From assembly GCA_021772985.1 (NCBI GenBank), contig JAJFKX010000008.1, positions 1 through 64,000 on the forward strand: a stretch of DNA of 64,000 nucleotides, in the 5' to 3' direction. This stretch comes from Gammaproteobacteria bacterium. GTDB lineage: Bacteria; Pseudomonadota; Gammaproteobacteria; Xanthomonadales; Wenzhouxiangellaceae. The position numbers and the translations under genes are program-made. The notes beneath the pieces are model-generated. The model worked only from the letters and a program-made list of their open reading frames with translations. It searched no databases and was not told where the DNA came from. This document shows, piece by piece, positions 1-7,829 of the stretch (the first letter of the stretch is position 1; every line of letters starts with the position of its first letter).

Positions 1-1
1 C

Positions 2-886
2 CGGAGTTGGATTGTTGAGCGTCTGGCATTGCTATCATCGGTATATGCTATTGAGGTGTGTGCCTATGCAGTGATGAGTAATCATTACCATTTGGTGATC
101 AAATTGAATCCGGAAATAACAGATACCTGGTCGAACGATGAAGTATTGGATCGTTGGTGTTCGCTGTATGCAGGGCATCTGCTGGTTCAGCGTTATCAAG
201 CTGGTGAATCCTTGGGTGTTGGTGAGCTATCGGTGGTGTCGGAGTTGGTGGATCTTTATCGCAAGAGATTGGCTGATCTTTCCTGGTTTATGCGAGGTTT
301 GAATCATGACATAGCCTGCAGGGCCAATGCTGAAGATAACTGCACCGGTCATTTTTGGGAAGGCCGTTTCAAGTCGCAGGCACTGCTGGATGAGCAAGCC
401 CTGATCAGTTGTATGGCCTATGTTGATCTGAATCCGATCCGCGCAGGCATGGCCGATACACCAGAGCAATCGGACTACACTTCGATCCAGCAGCGGATCA
501 ATGAGTTGGAAAAAGATACAGCCACAAAGATAATCAACACAGAATCATTATCAAATGTGGTTCCAAGCCTGTTCGGTTTTGCTGCTCGATTGAATGACGA
601 TCAAGGCCTGCCATTTTCATTAACCGACTATCTGGAGTTGGTTGATTGGAGTGGACGGGCGATACATCCACAAAAGAGAGGTGCAATTGCCGATGATGTA
701 CCACCAATATTGCTGAGGCTCAGCATTGCCCCGGATCATCTGCTGCGCTATTTGTCCAGACAGGAACAAGGCTTTTCCCAAGTGATTGGAAAAGTAACAA
801 CTATTCGCAGTGCTGCCAATCAATTAGGCGCAAGTTTTCTAAAAGGTATCGCTGCTGCCAATCGGCTGTTTCCGCAGCTCAATTAA
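2..886 (+). CDS. REP-associated (Y1/IS200-like) transposase, 5' partial
   Basis: The reading frame is open from base 2, so the gene begins outside the window; the TTG at 29 is internal. The Y1 HUH signature NHYHL follows AYAVMS near the start, and the Tyr-bearing helix MAYVDLNPIRAGM lies about 130 residues later, as in the long subgroup of REP-associated tyrosine transposases. GHFWEGRFKSQAL is another conserved block of the family. These enzymes nick single-stranded DNA at palindromic REP elements and are usually single chromosomal genes rather than active insertion sequences. No flanking REP hairpin pair was recognised. The C-terminal ~120 residues are less conserved and have no assigned role. 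Confidence 0.85.
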   Translation, partial: RSWIVERLALLSSVYAIEVCAYAVMSNHYHLVIKLNPEITDTWSNDEVLDRWCSLYAGHLLVQRYQAGESLGVGELSVVSELVDLYRKRLADLSWFMRGLNHDIACRANAEDNCTGHFWEGRFKSQALLDEQALISCMAYVDLNPIRAGMADTPEQSDYTSIQQRINELEKDTATKIINTESLSNVVPSLFGFAARLNDDQGLPFSLTDYLELVDWSGRAIHPQKRGAIADDVPPILLRLSIAPDHLLRYLSRQEQGFSQVIGKVTTIRSAANQLGASFLKGIAAANRLFPQLN

Positions 887-1051
887 CCAAGCATAAACTC
901 AAAAGAAAATTAATCGGCATCTGTTGAGGTTTGACGTGTCTGGAATTTGACTAATCCAGAGTTACTGATGGTTTTGGTATGGGAATTGCCCCATTTCCAT
1001 CACTTTCGGGCAAGAGTAACTCAGGTTTGTAGGACTTCGGATAATTCTATC

Positions 1052-1077
1052 GTTTTTGAATCATGCCTGTCCTGTAT
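1052..1077. repeat. 26-bp direct repeat, copy 1
   Basis: Perfectly identical to bases 1791-1816. It starts GTTTTTGAATCATG and ends CCTGTCCTGTAT. It lies 31 bp beyond the stop codon of the leftward VOC gene; the other copy lies 37 bp beyond the stop of the leftward TPR gene. This equivalent placement suggests a cassette-end sequence, such as part of an integron attC family. A full attC fold is not visible here. Confidence 0.75.
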
Positions 1078-1107
1078 ATGTATATATCGCTGTATATATC
1101 GGTCGCC

Positions 1108-1500
1108 TCAGTCGTAGGGCTCACGCGCCACCCGCGTCGAGATCCACCATATGTTGCCCGACGGATCGGTCACGCCCCCCTGTCGGTCCCCGTAGTCCAT
1201 AACCCGCGGCGCGTGGATGTCGTCGGCGCCGCACGCGAGCGCCTCCCGGTGGGTCTGATCTGCGTCCTCGACGTAGATGTAGAAAGCGGCGCGGCTGGCC
1301 TTGAACCGGCCGCCGGCCTCGCTGACCATGAACGCCGTACTGCCGATGCGGACGCGCGCATTGGCGACACTGCCGTCCGGCGCCTCTGTTCTGCCGACGA
1401 CCTCCGCCCCGAACGCGCGCTCAAGAAAAGTCAGGTAGGCGGCCGCGTCGCTCGCGAAGATATAGGGGAACACCGTGCCAAAACCTTCGGGAATATACAT
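1108..1500 (-). CDS. VOC superfamily protein (PhnB/glyoxalase-like)
   Basis: A 130-residue protein with one VOC (vicinal oxygen chelate) unit pair: FPYIFASDAAAYLTFLERAFGAEVV at the N-terminus and FYIYVEDADQTHREALACGAD in the middle. The ending GGVTDPSGNIWWISTRV is typical of PhnB-like proteins. The members are metal-binding lyases, dioxygenases or resistance proteins; the substrate here is unknown. Base composition is strikingly GC-rich compared with genes on either side, which points to recent transfer. VOC genes are common integron-cassette cargo, and its leftward orientation, the repeat after its stop and the integrase remnant to the right all fit a cassette. Confidence 0.8.
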   Translation of the reverse strand: MYIPEGFGTVFPYIFASDAAAYLTFLERAFGAEVVGRTEAPDGSVANARVRIGSTAFMVSEAGGRFKASRAAFYIYVEDADQTHREALACGADDIHAPRVMDYGDRQGGVTDPSGNIWWISTRVAREPYD

Positions 1501-1852
1501 CGCGCCTCCATCAGGTGTACGTAACGATCGGATGATAACCTATCGCTCGTGAGAGGGCTATGGGGCGTCCTCGACGGGTTGCTCGTGGCGTGCACGCTCG
1601 AGCGCGATGGCCCGCTTCCCGAGCGAAGTCACACCACCGTCGTGAACTTGAGCGGGCGCCACCCAACTCCTGCTCACCGTTACTGACGTAGCGTCCAATC
1701 AAGCGTCCAATCAGGACAGGCACATCTTATAGATTAGGTCTTACATCTTAGCTGCTGATTTTCTGATGCCCTACTCATGACCGTTGGATTGTTTTTGAAT
1801 CATGCCTGTCCTGTATCTTCTCTATGTCCTGTATGTGCTGTCATGCTCTATG
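1501..1852. other. intergenic segment between two putative cassettes
   Basis: No convincing gene. The left part (to about 1690) is GC-rich like the VOC gene; the right part is AT-richer. It holds a 12-bp tandem repeat starting GCGTCCAATCA (1691 and 1703), the second 26-bp repeat copy, and the only RYYYAAC (1661-1667) and GTTRRRY (1783-1789) boxes in this gap. Those boxes are 129 bp end to end, within the size range of attC sites, but the inner arms do not pair well. Confidence 0.4.
1791..1816. repeat. 26-bp direct repeat, copy 2
   Basis: Identical to 1052-1077. It lies 37 bp past the stop codon of the leftward TPR gene. An 11-bp inverted match to its core (CAGGACAGGCA) is found at 1712-1722, so it could form a long-range hairpin of about 100 nt. 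Confidence 0.75.
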
Positions 1853-2611
1853 TTACTGCCTATGATGCTGGTTGTTTTTTTCGGCATCTTCAACGCTACC
1901 TAACCAAAACCCGTATTGTTCTTCTCCCTGAGCATTCTCTCTGGCAATATTCCGGTCTGCTTCTGCCTGTGATGTGTTGCCTAATATTTCGAGTACACGG
2001 GCTCTATTTAGATGAGTTGACCAAGCTGCTGAATCTAACTGAATTGTCCTGTTGTAATCCTTCAGTGCGGCTTGGTAATTTCCTAGGGCAAAGTGGGCTA
2101 GGCCGCGACTGTCGAGAGTATTTGGATCATTCGGTTGAAGTTCCAATGACTTATTACAGTCAGAAAGTGCTGATTCAGCATCACCCTTTAGAATGAGGGC
2201 CCAACATCGATAATTATAATAGCGGGCATTGTTAGGATCTAATCGGATCGCCGAATTGAAGTTATCGATGGTTTCGTCATAATTACGTTCGGAGTATTCA
2301 TAGGCCATTCCCCGCATTATATAGATACGTGCATCGTTAGGGTCCAATCGAATGACAGCGCTGAAGTCACTGATAGCCTGATCATAATTGCGTTTTTGGT
2401 AGTAGGCATATCCTCGCCTGGCCAGTACAGGGACCAAATTCTCAGTGCTCAATTCACCGGACTGTATAGCTGTTGTGCAGTATTGGATTGTTAAATCGGG
2501 ATCATCCTTAATCTCATTACACTTTTGAGCATCGTCAAATTCGACTGCACCGATAAAAGGTGATATCAACATCACAGTGATAATTAAACCGATTCGTGAG
2601 GCGTTGTTCAT
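1853..2611 (-). CDS. secreted tetratricopeptide-repeat protein
   Basis: About 252 residues from the ATG at 2611, which has GGAA 7 nt upstream; an in-frame ATG at 2623 is possible but less well placed. The N-terminus (RIGLIITVMLISPFIGAVEF) is a typical signal peptide. Four or more TPR units follow, seen as repeated RRGYAYYQKRNYDQAISDF, RGMAYEYSERNYDETIDNF, GDAESALSDCNKSLEL and RGLAHFALGNYQAALKDY blocks at about 34-residue spacing. TPRs bind partner proteins; the partner is unknown. The gene points left, away from the integrase remnant, as expected for the first cassette of an integron. Confidence 0.75.
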   Translation of the reverse strand: MNNASRIGLIITVMLISPFIGAVEFDDAQKCNEIKDDPDLTIQYCTTAIQSGELSTENLVPVLARRGYAYYQKRNYDQAISDFSAVIRLDPNDARIYIMRGMAYEYSERNYDETIDNFNSAIRLDPNNARYYNYRCWALILKGDAESALSDCNKSLELQPNDPNTLDSRGLAHFALGNYQAALKDYNRTIQLDSAAWSTHLNRARVLEILGNTSQAEADRNIARENAQGEEQYGFWLGSVEDAEKNNQHHRQ

Positions 2612-2870
2612 GATTTTTTCCATATTTTGAATTCAACGAATTATTTAACTTCCTATTGATAAAACGTTTAAAAGTGACTGGACGAGCGATCAGTATGAGC
2701 AAACCGGCTTTAAAATACCTGACATCCTTATGACTTTTAGATGAATTTATTCTGACGTCGATAAACAACTTATTAAGTACATATAACTGTACCCCGTCAG
2801 CCTAAGTTGGACATTTTAAGGTGATTGTCTAAGAGAGCGTTTTCGTTCATCGTTAACCCAATAGGAAACG

Positions 2871-3117
2871 ATGATGACTAATTTTAAATCAAACAAATGC
2901 AGTGCAGCCAGCACGAAAAAAGCAGGTATTCTGAAACGTGTAACCCCACATACATTACGCCATTCATTTGCGACGCATTTATTTCAGCATGGAACGGACA
3001 TTCGGACCATTCAACAACTGCTTGGCCATCGCGACCTTTCAACTACCATGATATATATACATATACTGAATGCATGGGCCCATGGATGTGACCAGCCCAT
3101 TGGATAGACTGGTATGA
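2871..3117 (+). pseudogene. 3' remnant of an integron integrase (intI)
   Basis: The fragment encodes the C-terminal catalytic part of a tyrosine recombinase: the [11 protein letters not shown] box (His-x-x-Arg), LLGH and the nucleophile region [10 protein letters not shown]. The intI-type ending VTSPLDRLV and a stop are present but in another frame: after His-Gly (3081-3086) one extra base at about 3087 shifts the frame, and 3088-3117 then reads VTSPLDRLV-stop. Most of the N-terminal part, including the first catalytic Arg, is missing, so it cannot be active. The match begins near [12 protein letters not shown]; bases before about 2905 look unrelated. Known intI genes run divergently from their cassettes, which fits the two leftward genes on its left. 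Confidence 0.85.
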
Positions 3118-3208
3118 TTTTTTGATATCAGCCAGTCAGTAAGATTGCTATGCTGGACGCCTTAACAAAAACCATCACAGAACAATACCCAACATCCCTG
3201 AGAAAACA

Positions 3209-3640
3209 ATGCAGCCATTAAACGACCTCTACCGCGAAGTGATCCTGGATCACAACCGCAACCCGCGAAACTTTGGCGAGCTGCCGCCACCGTGTGAGCA
3301 TGCTGAAGCACACAATGCGTTTTGCGGTGACAAGCTGAATTTGAGCTTTCGGGTGATTGATCAGCGGTTGGAAAAGTTGATGTTCACCGGAGCCGGTTGT
3401 GCTTTGTCACAGGCTTCAACATCTATGTTGACCGAACAGCTGGCTGGCTTGAACCTGGCCGAGGCCAGCCGTTTGATGCAGCAATTTGAGCAGGCTTTTA
3501 GCAAGGATGAAACTGCAGAACTGCCCTCGGACCTGGCTGCGTTACTGAATGCCAGGCAATTTCCATCGCGGACCGATTGTGTATTAATGAGTTGGCGTGC
3601 ATTGGGCGAGGCATTGCAGCAACGCATTCAGGAAGTATGA
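3209..3640 (+). CDS. SufU/IscU-like Fe-S cluster scaffold
   Basis: A 143-residue protein starting with LYREVILDHNRNPRNFG, the hallmark of the SufU/IscU fold. The three cluster or zinc ligands are visible: Cys39 in FCGD (with Asp41), Cys64 in GAGCALSQAS and Cys124 in RTDCVLMSW. SufU-type proteins accept sulfur from a cysteine desulfurase. No sufS or suf/isc gene is nearby; instead the stop overlaps the start of the MoeB-like gene, placing it at the head of the molybdenum-cofactor operon. It may supply sulfur for molybdopterin or Fe-S clusters for MoaA and the terminal oxidoreductase; this is inference. Confidence 0.85.
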   Translation: MQPLNDLYREVILDHNRNPRNFGELPPPCEHAEAHNAFCGDKLNLSFRVIDQRLEKLMFTGAGCALSQASTSMLTEQLAGLNLAEASRLMQQFEQAFSKDETAELPSDLAALLNARQFPSRTDCVLMSWRALGEALQQRIQEV

Positions 3641-4353
3641 GCGATCGTTACGCACGCCAGCTGGTTCTGCCGGAGTTTGGTACTGAAGGGCAGCGCAAGC
3701 TGGCTGAATCCACGGTTTTGATTATTGGTCTGGGTGGGCTTGGCTGTCCGGTAGTCAGCTATCTGGCCAATGCCGGGGTTGGTCAATTGCTTCTGAATGA
3801 TTTTGATCGCGTGGATGAAACCAATCTGGCCCGCCAGCCGTTGTATCAAGCTGCTGATATCGGCCGGTCAAAAGCTGAAGTTGCAGGTCAATGGGTTAAC
3901 AATAGCAACCCGGATGTTGCAGTTGAAGTCATCAATCAACGGCTGGATAAAAAAAGCTTAATGGCTGCTGCGCAAGCCGCTGATGTGGTGATTGATGCCA
4001 GTGATAATATTCCAACCAGACTGCTGGCGGGTGATGTATGCAGACAACTTCAACAACCATTGGTATTCGGCGCTGCGATTCGTTGGGAAGGCCAATATGC
4101 GGTTTTCCGTTATGACCTGGCTGACCGGCCAGGCATAGAATTATTGCTGGCAGATGCCGACGAAATGCTGGGTGATTGTGCCGGCAGTGGCGTTTTTGGC
4201 CCGTTGGTTGGTGTGATTGGCTCTGCCATGGCGGGGGAAGCGATCAAGTTATTGCTTGGTATCGGTGATGACGGGACCTGCCTTCGGTTATTTGATGCGC
4301 GTTATGGTTGGCGGGAATTAAAACTATCTGGAAGCCCAGGAACTGATCAATGA
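3637..4353 (+). CDS. MoeB/ThiF/HesA-family adenylyltransferase without zinc cysteines
   Basis: About 238 residues from the ATG at 3637 that overlaps the previous stop (ATGA). It shows the E1-like start DRYARQLVLPEFGTEGQ, the nucleotide-binding loop IIGLGGLGCPVVSYLANAGVG, DASDN and the ending FGPLVGVIGSAMAGEAIKLLLG. In this pathway MoeB adenylates the C-terminal Gly-Gly of MoaD. Canonical MoeB carries two CxxC zinc pairs; here the segment before GSGVFGPLVGV has only one Cys (GDCAG), and the tail ends GSPGTDQ with no CxxC. It may be a zinc-free variant or act on a different carrier. ThiF is an alternative name, but the surrounding genes favour MoeB. Confidence 0.8.
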   Translation: MSDRYARQLVLPEFGTEGQRKLAESTVLIIGLGGLGCPVVSYLANAGVGQLLLNDFDRVDETNLARQPLYQAADIGRSKAEVAGQWVNNSNPDVAVEVINQRLDKKSLMAAAQAADVVIDASDNIPTRLLAGDVCRQLQQPLVFGAAIRWEGQYAVFRYDLADRPGIELLLADADEMLGDCAGSGVFGPLVGVIGSAMAGEAIKLLLGIGDDGTCLRLFDARYGWRELKLSGSPGTDQ

Positions 4354-5117
4354 GCAGTTGGTTGCTGATCGCTTTATTTGCGATCACCGCTTTGCTGTAT
4401 GCCATGGTCGGCTTTGGCGGTGGTTCAACCTATAACGCACTGTTGGTACTTGGTGGTACCGACTATCGCCTGATCCCGGTGATTGCATTGAGCTGCAATA
4501 TTATCGTGGTTACCGGCGGGGTGATTCATTTTGCCCGGGCGGGGCATTTACGCTTTTCAGCCTTTTTCCCATTTGTGTTGACCTCCGTACCGATGGCGCT
4601 GCTGGGCGGTAGTCTGGTGGTGCCGGAACGGATGTTTATCAGTTTGCTGGGGGTGGTGTTGCTGGTTAGTGGGGTGTTGATGTTTTACTCAAAACCGGTG
4701 CACGCCGGTGCTGCCCCAAGTCGCAGGAAACGCTGGCTGGTTGGTTTACCGGTGGGCGCAATGCTTGGGTTGTTGGCTGGCATTGTCGGGATCGGTGGCG
4801 GCATATTTCTGGCGCCATTGATGCATCTGCTGAATTGGGACCGGCCTAAAACAATTGCTGCCAGCGCCAGTGCGTTTATCCTGGTCAACTCGTTATCGGG
4901 GCTGGCCGGGCAACTCAGCAAATGGCAAACATCAGTTGTTGGAGAGCAATTGCTGCCCTATCTGGCATTGCTGGTTGCAGTATTGTTCGGTGGCCAGCTG
5001 GGTAGTTATTTGGGCGCCGGGCCGGTTAAAGACAGGTTGGTACGAGGCATGACAGCTTTGCTGGTGTTGTATGTGTCGATCCGATTAATATGGCGCGCGT
5101 TAGTGTGGAGTAGCTGA
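4350..5117 (+). CDS. sulfite exporter TauE/SafE-family membrane protein
   Basis: A 255-residue polytopic protein with about eight hydrophobic segments and the two related glycine-rich repeats of the family (AMVGFGGGSTYNALLVL and LLAGIVGIGGGIFLAPLMHLLNW). Start and stop overlap the neighbours by a few bases, so it is co-translated with the MoeB-like gene and moeA. Family members move sulfite, sulfonates or other oxyanions. No molybdate ABC transporter is encoded in this operon, so transport of molybdate or a sulfur species for cofactor synthesis is possible but unproven. Confidence 0.8.
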   Translation: MSSWLLIALFAITALLYAMVGFGGGSTYNALLVLGGTDYRLIPVIALSCNIIVVTGGVIHFARAGHLRFSAFFPFVLTSVPMALLGGSLVVPERMFISLLGVVLLVSGVLMFYSKPVHAGAAPSRRKRWLVGLPVGAMLGLLAGIVGIGGGIFLAPLMHLLNWDRPKTIAASASAFILVNSLSGLAGQLSKWQTSVVGEQLLPYLALLVAVLFGGQLGSYLGAGPVKDRLVRGMTALLVLYVSIRLIWRALVWSS

Positions 5118-6304
5118 TGATTACGGTGCAGCAGGCTGAAAGCTTAATTTTAAATAACCTGCCACAGGCAGGCAGCGAACAGTTGCCGGTTGCAGACAGT
5201 ATTGGCCGGGTATTGGCTGAAAATGTACAGGCAGAACGCGATCAGCCGCCGTTTGACCGGGCGACCATGGATGGCTTTGCCATGGCGGCTAATGATCTGC
5301 AGACTCAATATCGTATTGCCGGCATAGCCCCTGCCGGTCAACCGCAGTGTGGTTTGAACAACAGCGGTGAATGCATCGAAATCATGACCGGTGCACCGAT
5401 TCCCAATGGTGCCGATTGTGTTGTCCCGGTCGAATTGGTGGAACGTGATGGGGATTGGATCCGGTTGCATGCGGAGGCCCGATTGGAAGCCGGAAGGTTT
5501 GTGCATGCAACAGCATCGGATAATGCAGCCGGCAGCCAATTAATCGCAGCAGATACACTCATCGGCGCACCGGAACTCGCAGTTCTGGTATCAGCTGGTT
5601 ATGCTCAGGTTGAGGTGCGCAGGTTGCCGGCGCTGGCGATTATTGCCAGTGGTGATGAACTGGTTGACGTGGATCAACCGGTAGCGTCGCACCAGATTCG
5701 GCGCTCGAATGATTACGCCATGCAGGGCATGCTGAGCAAGCACCGGGTAGCGACCAGCCGGCGCTGGCATGTGCAGGATGATCCCGATGTCCAGCAACGG
5801 TTGTTGGGTGAATGCCTGGAACGTTACGATGGTTTGGTATTAACCGGTGGCGTGTCGATGGGACGCTTTGATTACATTCCGGAGGTGCTGGGTAAATTGG
5901 GTGTGAAGGTCATTTTTCACCGGGTCAGTCAACGCCCCGGCAAGCCGATGTGGTTTGGAATAAGCGGGCAGGGCAAACCGGTGTTTGCGTTGCCGGGTAA
6001 TCCGGTTTCGGCATTGGTGTGCATGCGCCGTTATGTAGTGCCGGCACTGCAAAAGATGCTGGGTTTACTGCAAACAAGCTATGCAGGTGAACTGCAATTG
6101 ACTGAGGCAGTCAATTTCAAACCGGCATTAAGCTATTTTATGCCGGTAACATTAGCAGCAGGTGATATGCAAAACGCAACGCCCCAAAAGACCAATACAT
6201 CCGGTGACTTTACCGCACTGGCCGGCACTGCCGGGTTTGTAGAGCTTGCCCGTGAACAAAGTCACTTTGAGGCCGGCACCAAGGCGCCGTTTTATCCCTG
6301 GTGA
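5117..6304 (+). CDS. moeA: molybdopterin molybdenumtransferase MoeA
   Basis: A 395-residue cytoplasmic enzyme that inserts molybdate into adenylylated molybdopterin. MoeA signatures seen: DQPPFDRATMDGFA near residue 50, ECIEIMTGAPIPNGADCVV, IIASGDELVD, the GGVSMGRFDY loop, PGKPMWFG and FALPGNPVSALVC. Length is normal. The ATG shares one base with the previous stop. The C-terminal domain is present and shows GDFTALAGTAGFVEL. Confidence 0.95.
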   Translation: MITVQQAESLILNNLPQAGSEQLPVADSIGRVLAENVQAERDQPPFDRATMDGFAMAANDLQTQYRIAGIAPAGQPQCGLNNSGECIEIMTGAPIPNGADCVVPVELVERDGDWIRLHAEARLEAGRFVHATASDNAAGSQLIAADTLIGAPELAVLVSAGYAQVEVRRLPALAIIASGDELVDVDQPVASHQIRRSNDYAMQGMLSKHRVATSRRWHVQDDPDVQQRLLGECLERYDGLVLTGGVSMGRFDYIPEVLGKLGVKVIFHRVSQRPGKPMWFGISGQGKPVFALPGNPVSALVCMRRYVVPALQKMLGLLQTSYAGELQLTEAVNFKPALSYFMPVTLAAGDMQNATPQKTNTSGDFTALAGTAGFVELAREQSHFEAGTKAPFYPW

Positions 6305-7335
6305 ATAACCCTGCAGTCAAAGTGCAGGACCGGTTAGGCCGCCCGTTGCACGATTTACGGCTCTCGGTGATAGATCGGTGTAACTTCCGGTGCCCGTATT
6401 GCATGCCGGCGGAACAGTATCCTGAAGGTTATCCGTTCTTTTCCCGCCAGACCTTATTGCAGTTCGATGAAATTGAGCGACTGGTACGGTTGTTTGTCCA
6501 GCTGGGCGCCAGCAAATTGCGATTGACCGGCGGGGAACCATTATTGCGCAAGGATTTACCTTCGTTGATAGCCAGGCTGGCGACTATCGATGGGGTTGAT
6601 GATATCGCCATGTCGACCAATGCGATATTACTGCCACGGCACGCACAAGCATTGTTCAATGCAGGGTTGCGCCGGGTAACAGTGAGCCTGGATAGCCTGG
6701 ATGCCGACGAGTTTTTAAAATTGTCCGGTAACCGTGGATCGCTTGCCGAGGTACTTGCAGGTATCAGTGCGGCGGCAGCGGCCGGGTTTGAGCGGATCAA
6801 GATTAATGCTGTGATCAAGCGCGGCATTAATGATCAGAAAGTGCTTGAGCTGGTTGAACATTTTCGCAGCAGTGCTTGTACCCTTCGTTTTATTGAATTT
6901 ATGGATGTGGGCACATTAAATGGCTGGCAGTCCGAACAGGTTGTCAGCTCGACAGAGTTATTTGACCAGATCAATGCGCGCTGGCCGTTACAGCCGATAG
7001 CTGCAAATTACCGTGGTGAAGTAGCCCGGCGTTATCGGTTTGTTGATGGCGCCGGAGAAGTGGGTTTTATCAGTTCGGTCAGCAAACCATTTTGCCGTGA
7101 TTGCACCCGTGCCAGATTATCGGCTGACGGCAAACTGTATACCTGCCTGTTTGCACAACATGGAATGGACTTGAAAACCCCATTGCGGGAAGGCGCCAGT
7201 GATGCACAATTGCTGGAATTGATGGGCTCAATCTGGCGTAACCGGACCGATCGCTACAGCGAGTTACGCGCCGCCGGGCAAACCGATGCCACGTATAATG
7301 ATGACAAAGTTGAAATGTACCAGGTGGGTGGATGA
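6301..7335 (+). CDS. moaA: GTP 3',8-cyclase MoaA
   Basis: A radical-SAM enzyme of 344 residues that starts Moco synthesis by rearranging GTP. The SAM cluster motif is C27-x3-C31-x2-C34 (DRCNFRCPYC); the second 4Fe-4S cluster motif is CRDCTRARLSADGKLYTC near residue 265. LRLTGGEPLLRKDL and VTVSLDSLD are conserved. The start is a GTG that overlaps the moeA stop. The chain ends in Gly-Gly, as MoaA needs for activation. Both clusters make it a plausible client of the SufU-like protein upstream. Confidence 0.96.
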   Translation: MNNPAVKVQDRLGRPLHDLRLSVIDRCNFRCPYCMPAEQYPEGYPFFSRQTLLQFDEIERLVRLFVQLGASKLRLTGGEPLLRKDLPSLIARLATIDGVDDIAMSTNAILLPRHAQALFNAGLRRVTVSLDSLDADEFLKLSGNRGSLAEVLAGISAAAAAGFERIKINAVIKRGINDQKVLELVEHFRSSACTLRFIEFMDVGTLNGWQSEQVVSSTELFDQINARWPLQPIAANYRGEVARRYRFVDGAGEVGFISSVSKPFCRDCTRARLSADGKLYTCLFAQHGMDLKTPLREGASDAQLLELMGSIWRNRTDRYSELRAAGQTDATYNDDKVEMYQVGG

Positions 7336-7829
7336 GTTTATCGCACGTTGATGCCAAAGGCCGGCCAAAAATGGTCGATATTTCCACCAAGTCGGTGTCT
7401 TCACGGCAGGCACATGCACGTGCAAAAGTATTGCTGCCTGCAGAAGTCGCCCGGCAGTTTGTCGACAATGATCTGTTGACCCGCAAGGGCTCGGTAATAC
7501 ATACCGCTGTTATAGCCGGAACCATGGCGGTCAAACGCACTGCTGATTTGATTCCGTTTTGTCACCCATTGCCGATCGATCGCTGCGATATCCAAATCGA
7601 ACTACAAGCCGACAATCAATTGGTGATTGATTGCATTGTTGCCGTACAGCACAAAACCGGGGTGGAAATGGAAGCCTTGACCGGAGCCAGCGTGGCGGCT
7701 TTAACGGTGTACGACATGCTCAAGGCCTTGTCTCACGATATGCAGATCAGCGAAGTCCGGCTGGTCAGCAAGCAAGGTGGCAAGTCTGATTACCAGGCTG
7801 GTGACCAGCAAACCAGTAACAGCATATGA
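7332..7829 (+). CDS. moaC: cyclic pyranopterin monophosphate synthase MoaC
   Basis: A 165-residue enzyme converting the MoaA product into cPMP. Conserved blocks are present in order: MVDISTKSVSSRQAHARA, KGSVIHTAVIAGTMAVKRT, the active-site LIPFCHPLPID and KTGVEMEALTGASVAALTVYDM. It begins in an ATGA overlap with moaA. The C-terminus carries a short polar extension. Confidence 0.96.
   Translation: MSLSHVDAKGRPKMVDISTKSVSSRQAHARAKVLLPAEVARQFVDNDLLTRKGSVIHTAVIAGTMAVKRTADLIPFCHPLPIDRCDIQIELQADNQLVIDCIVAVQHKTGVEMEALTGASVAALTVYDMLKALSHDMQISEVRLVSKQGGKSDYQAGDQQTSNSI

Noticed and set aside
1063-1524. 153-codon open frame opposite the VOC gene
   Set aside because: GC-rich DNA gives long antisense frames; no family pattern, and the VOC frame explains the region.
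1511-1723. 70-codon leftward frame upstream of the VOC gene
   Set aside because: Arg/Ala-rich composition typical of chance frames in GC-rich DNA; no ribosome site.
1777-2196. 139-codon frame opposite the TPR gene
   Set aside because: Antisense shadow of a clear TPR protein.
2803-2812. GTTGGAC as an attI crossover point
   Set aside because: Matches GTTRRRY, but on the strand opposite to that required by the cassette orientation.
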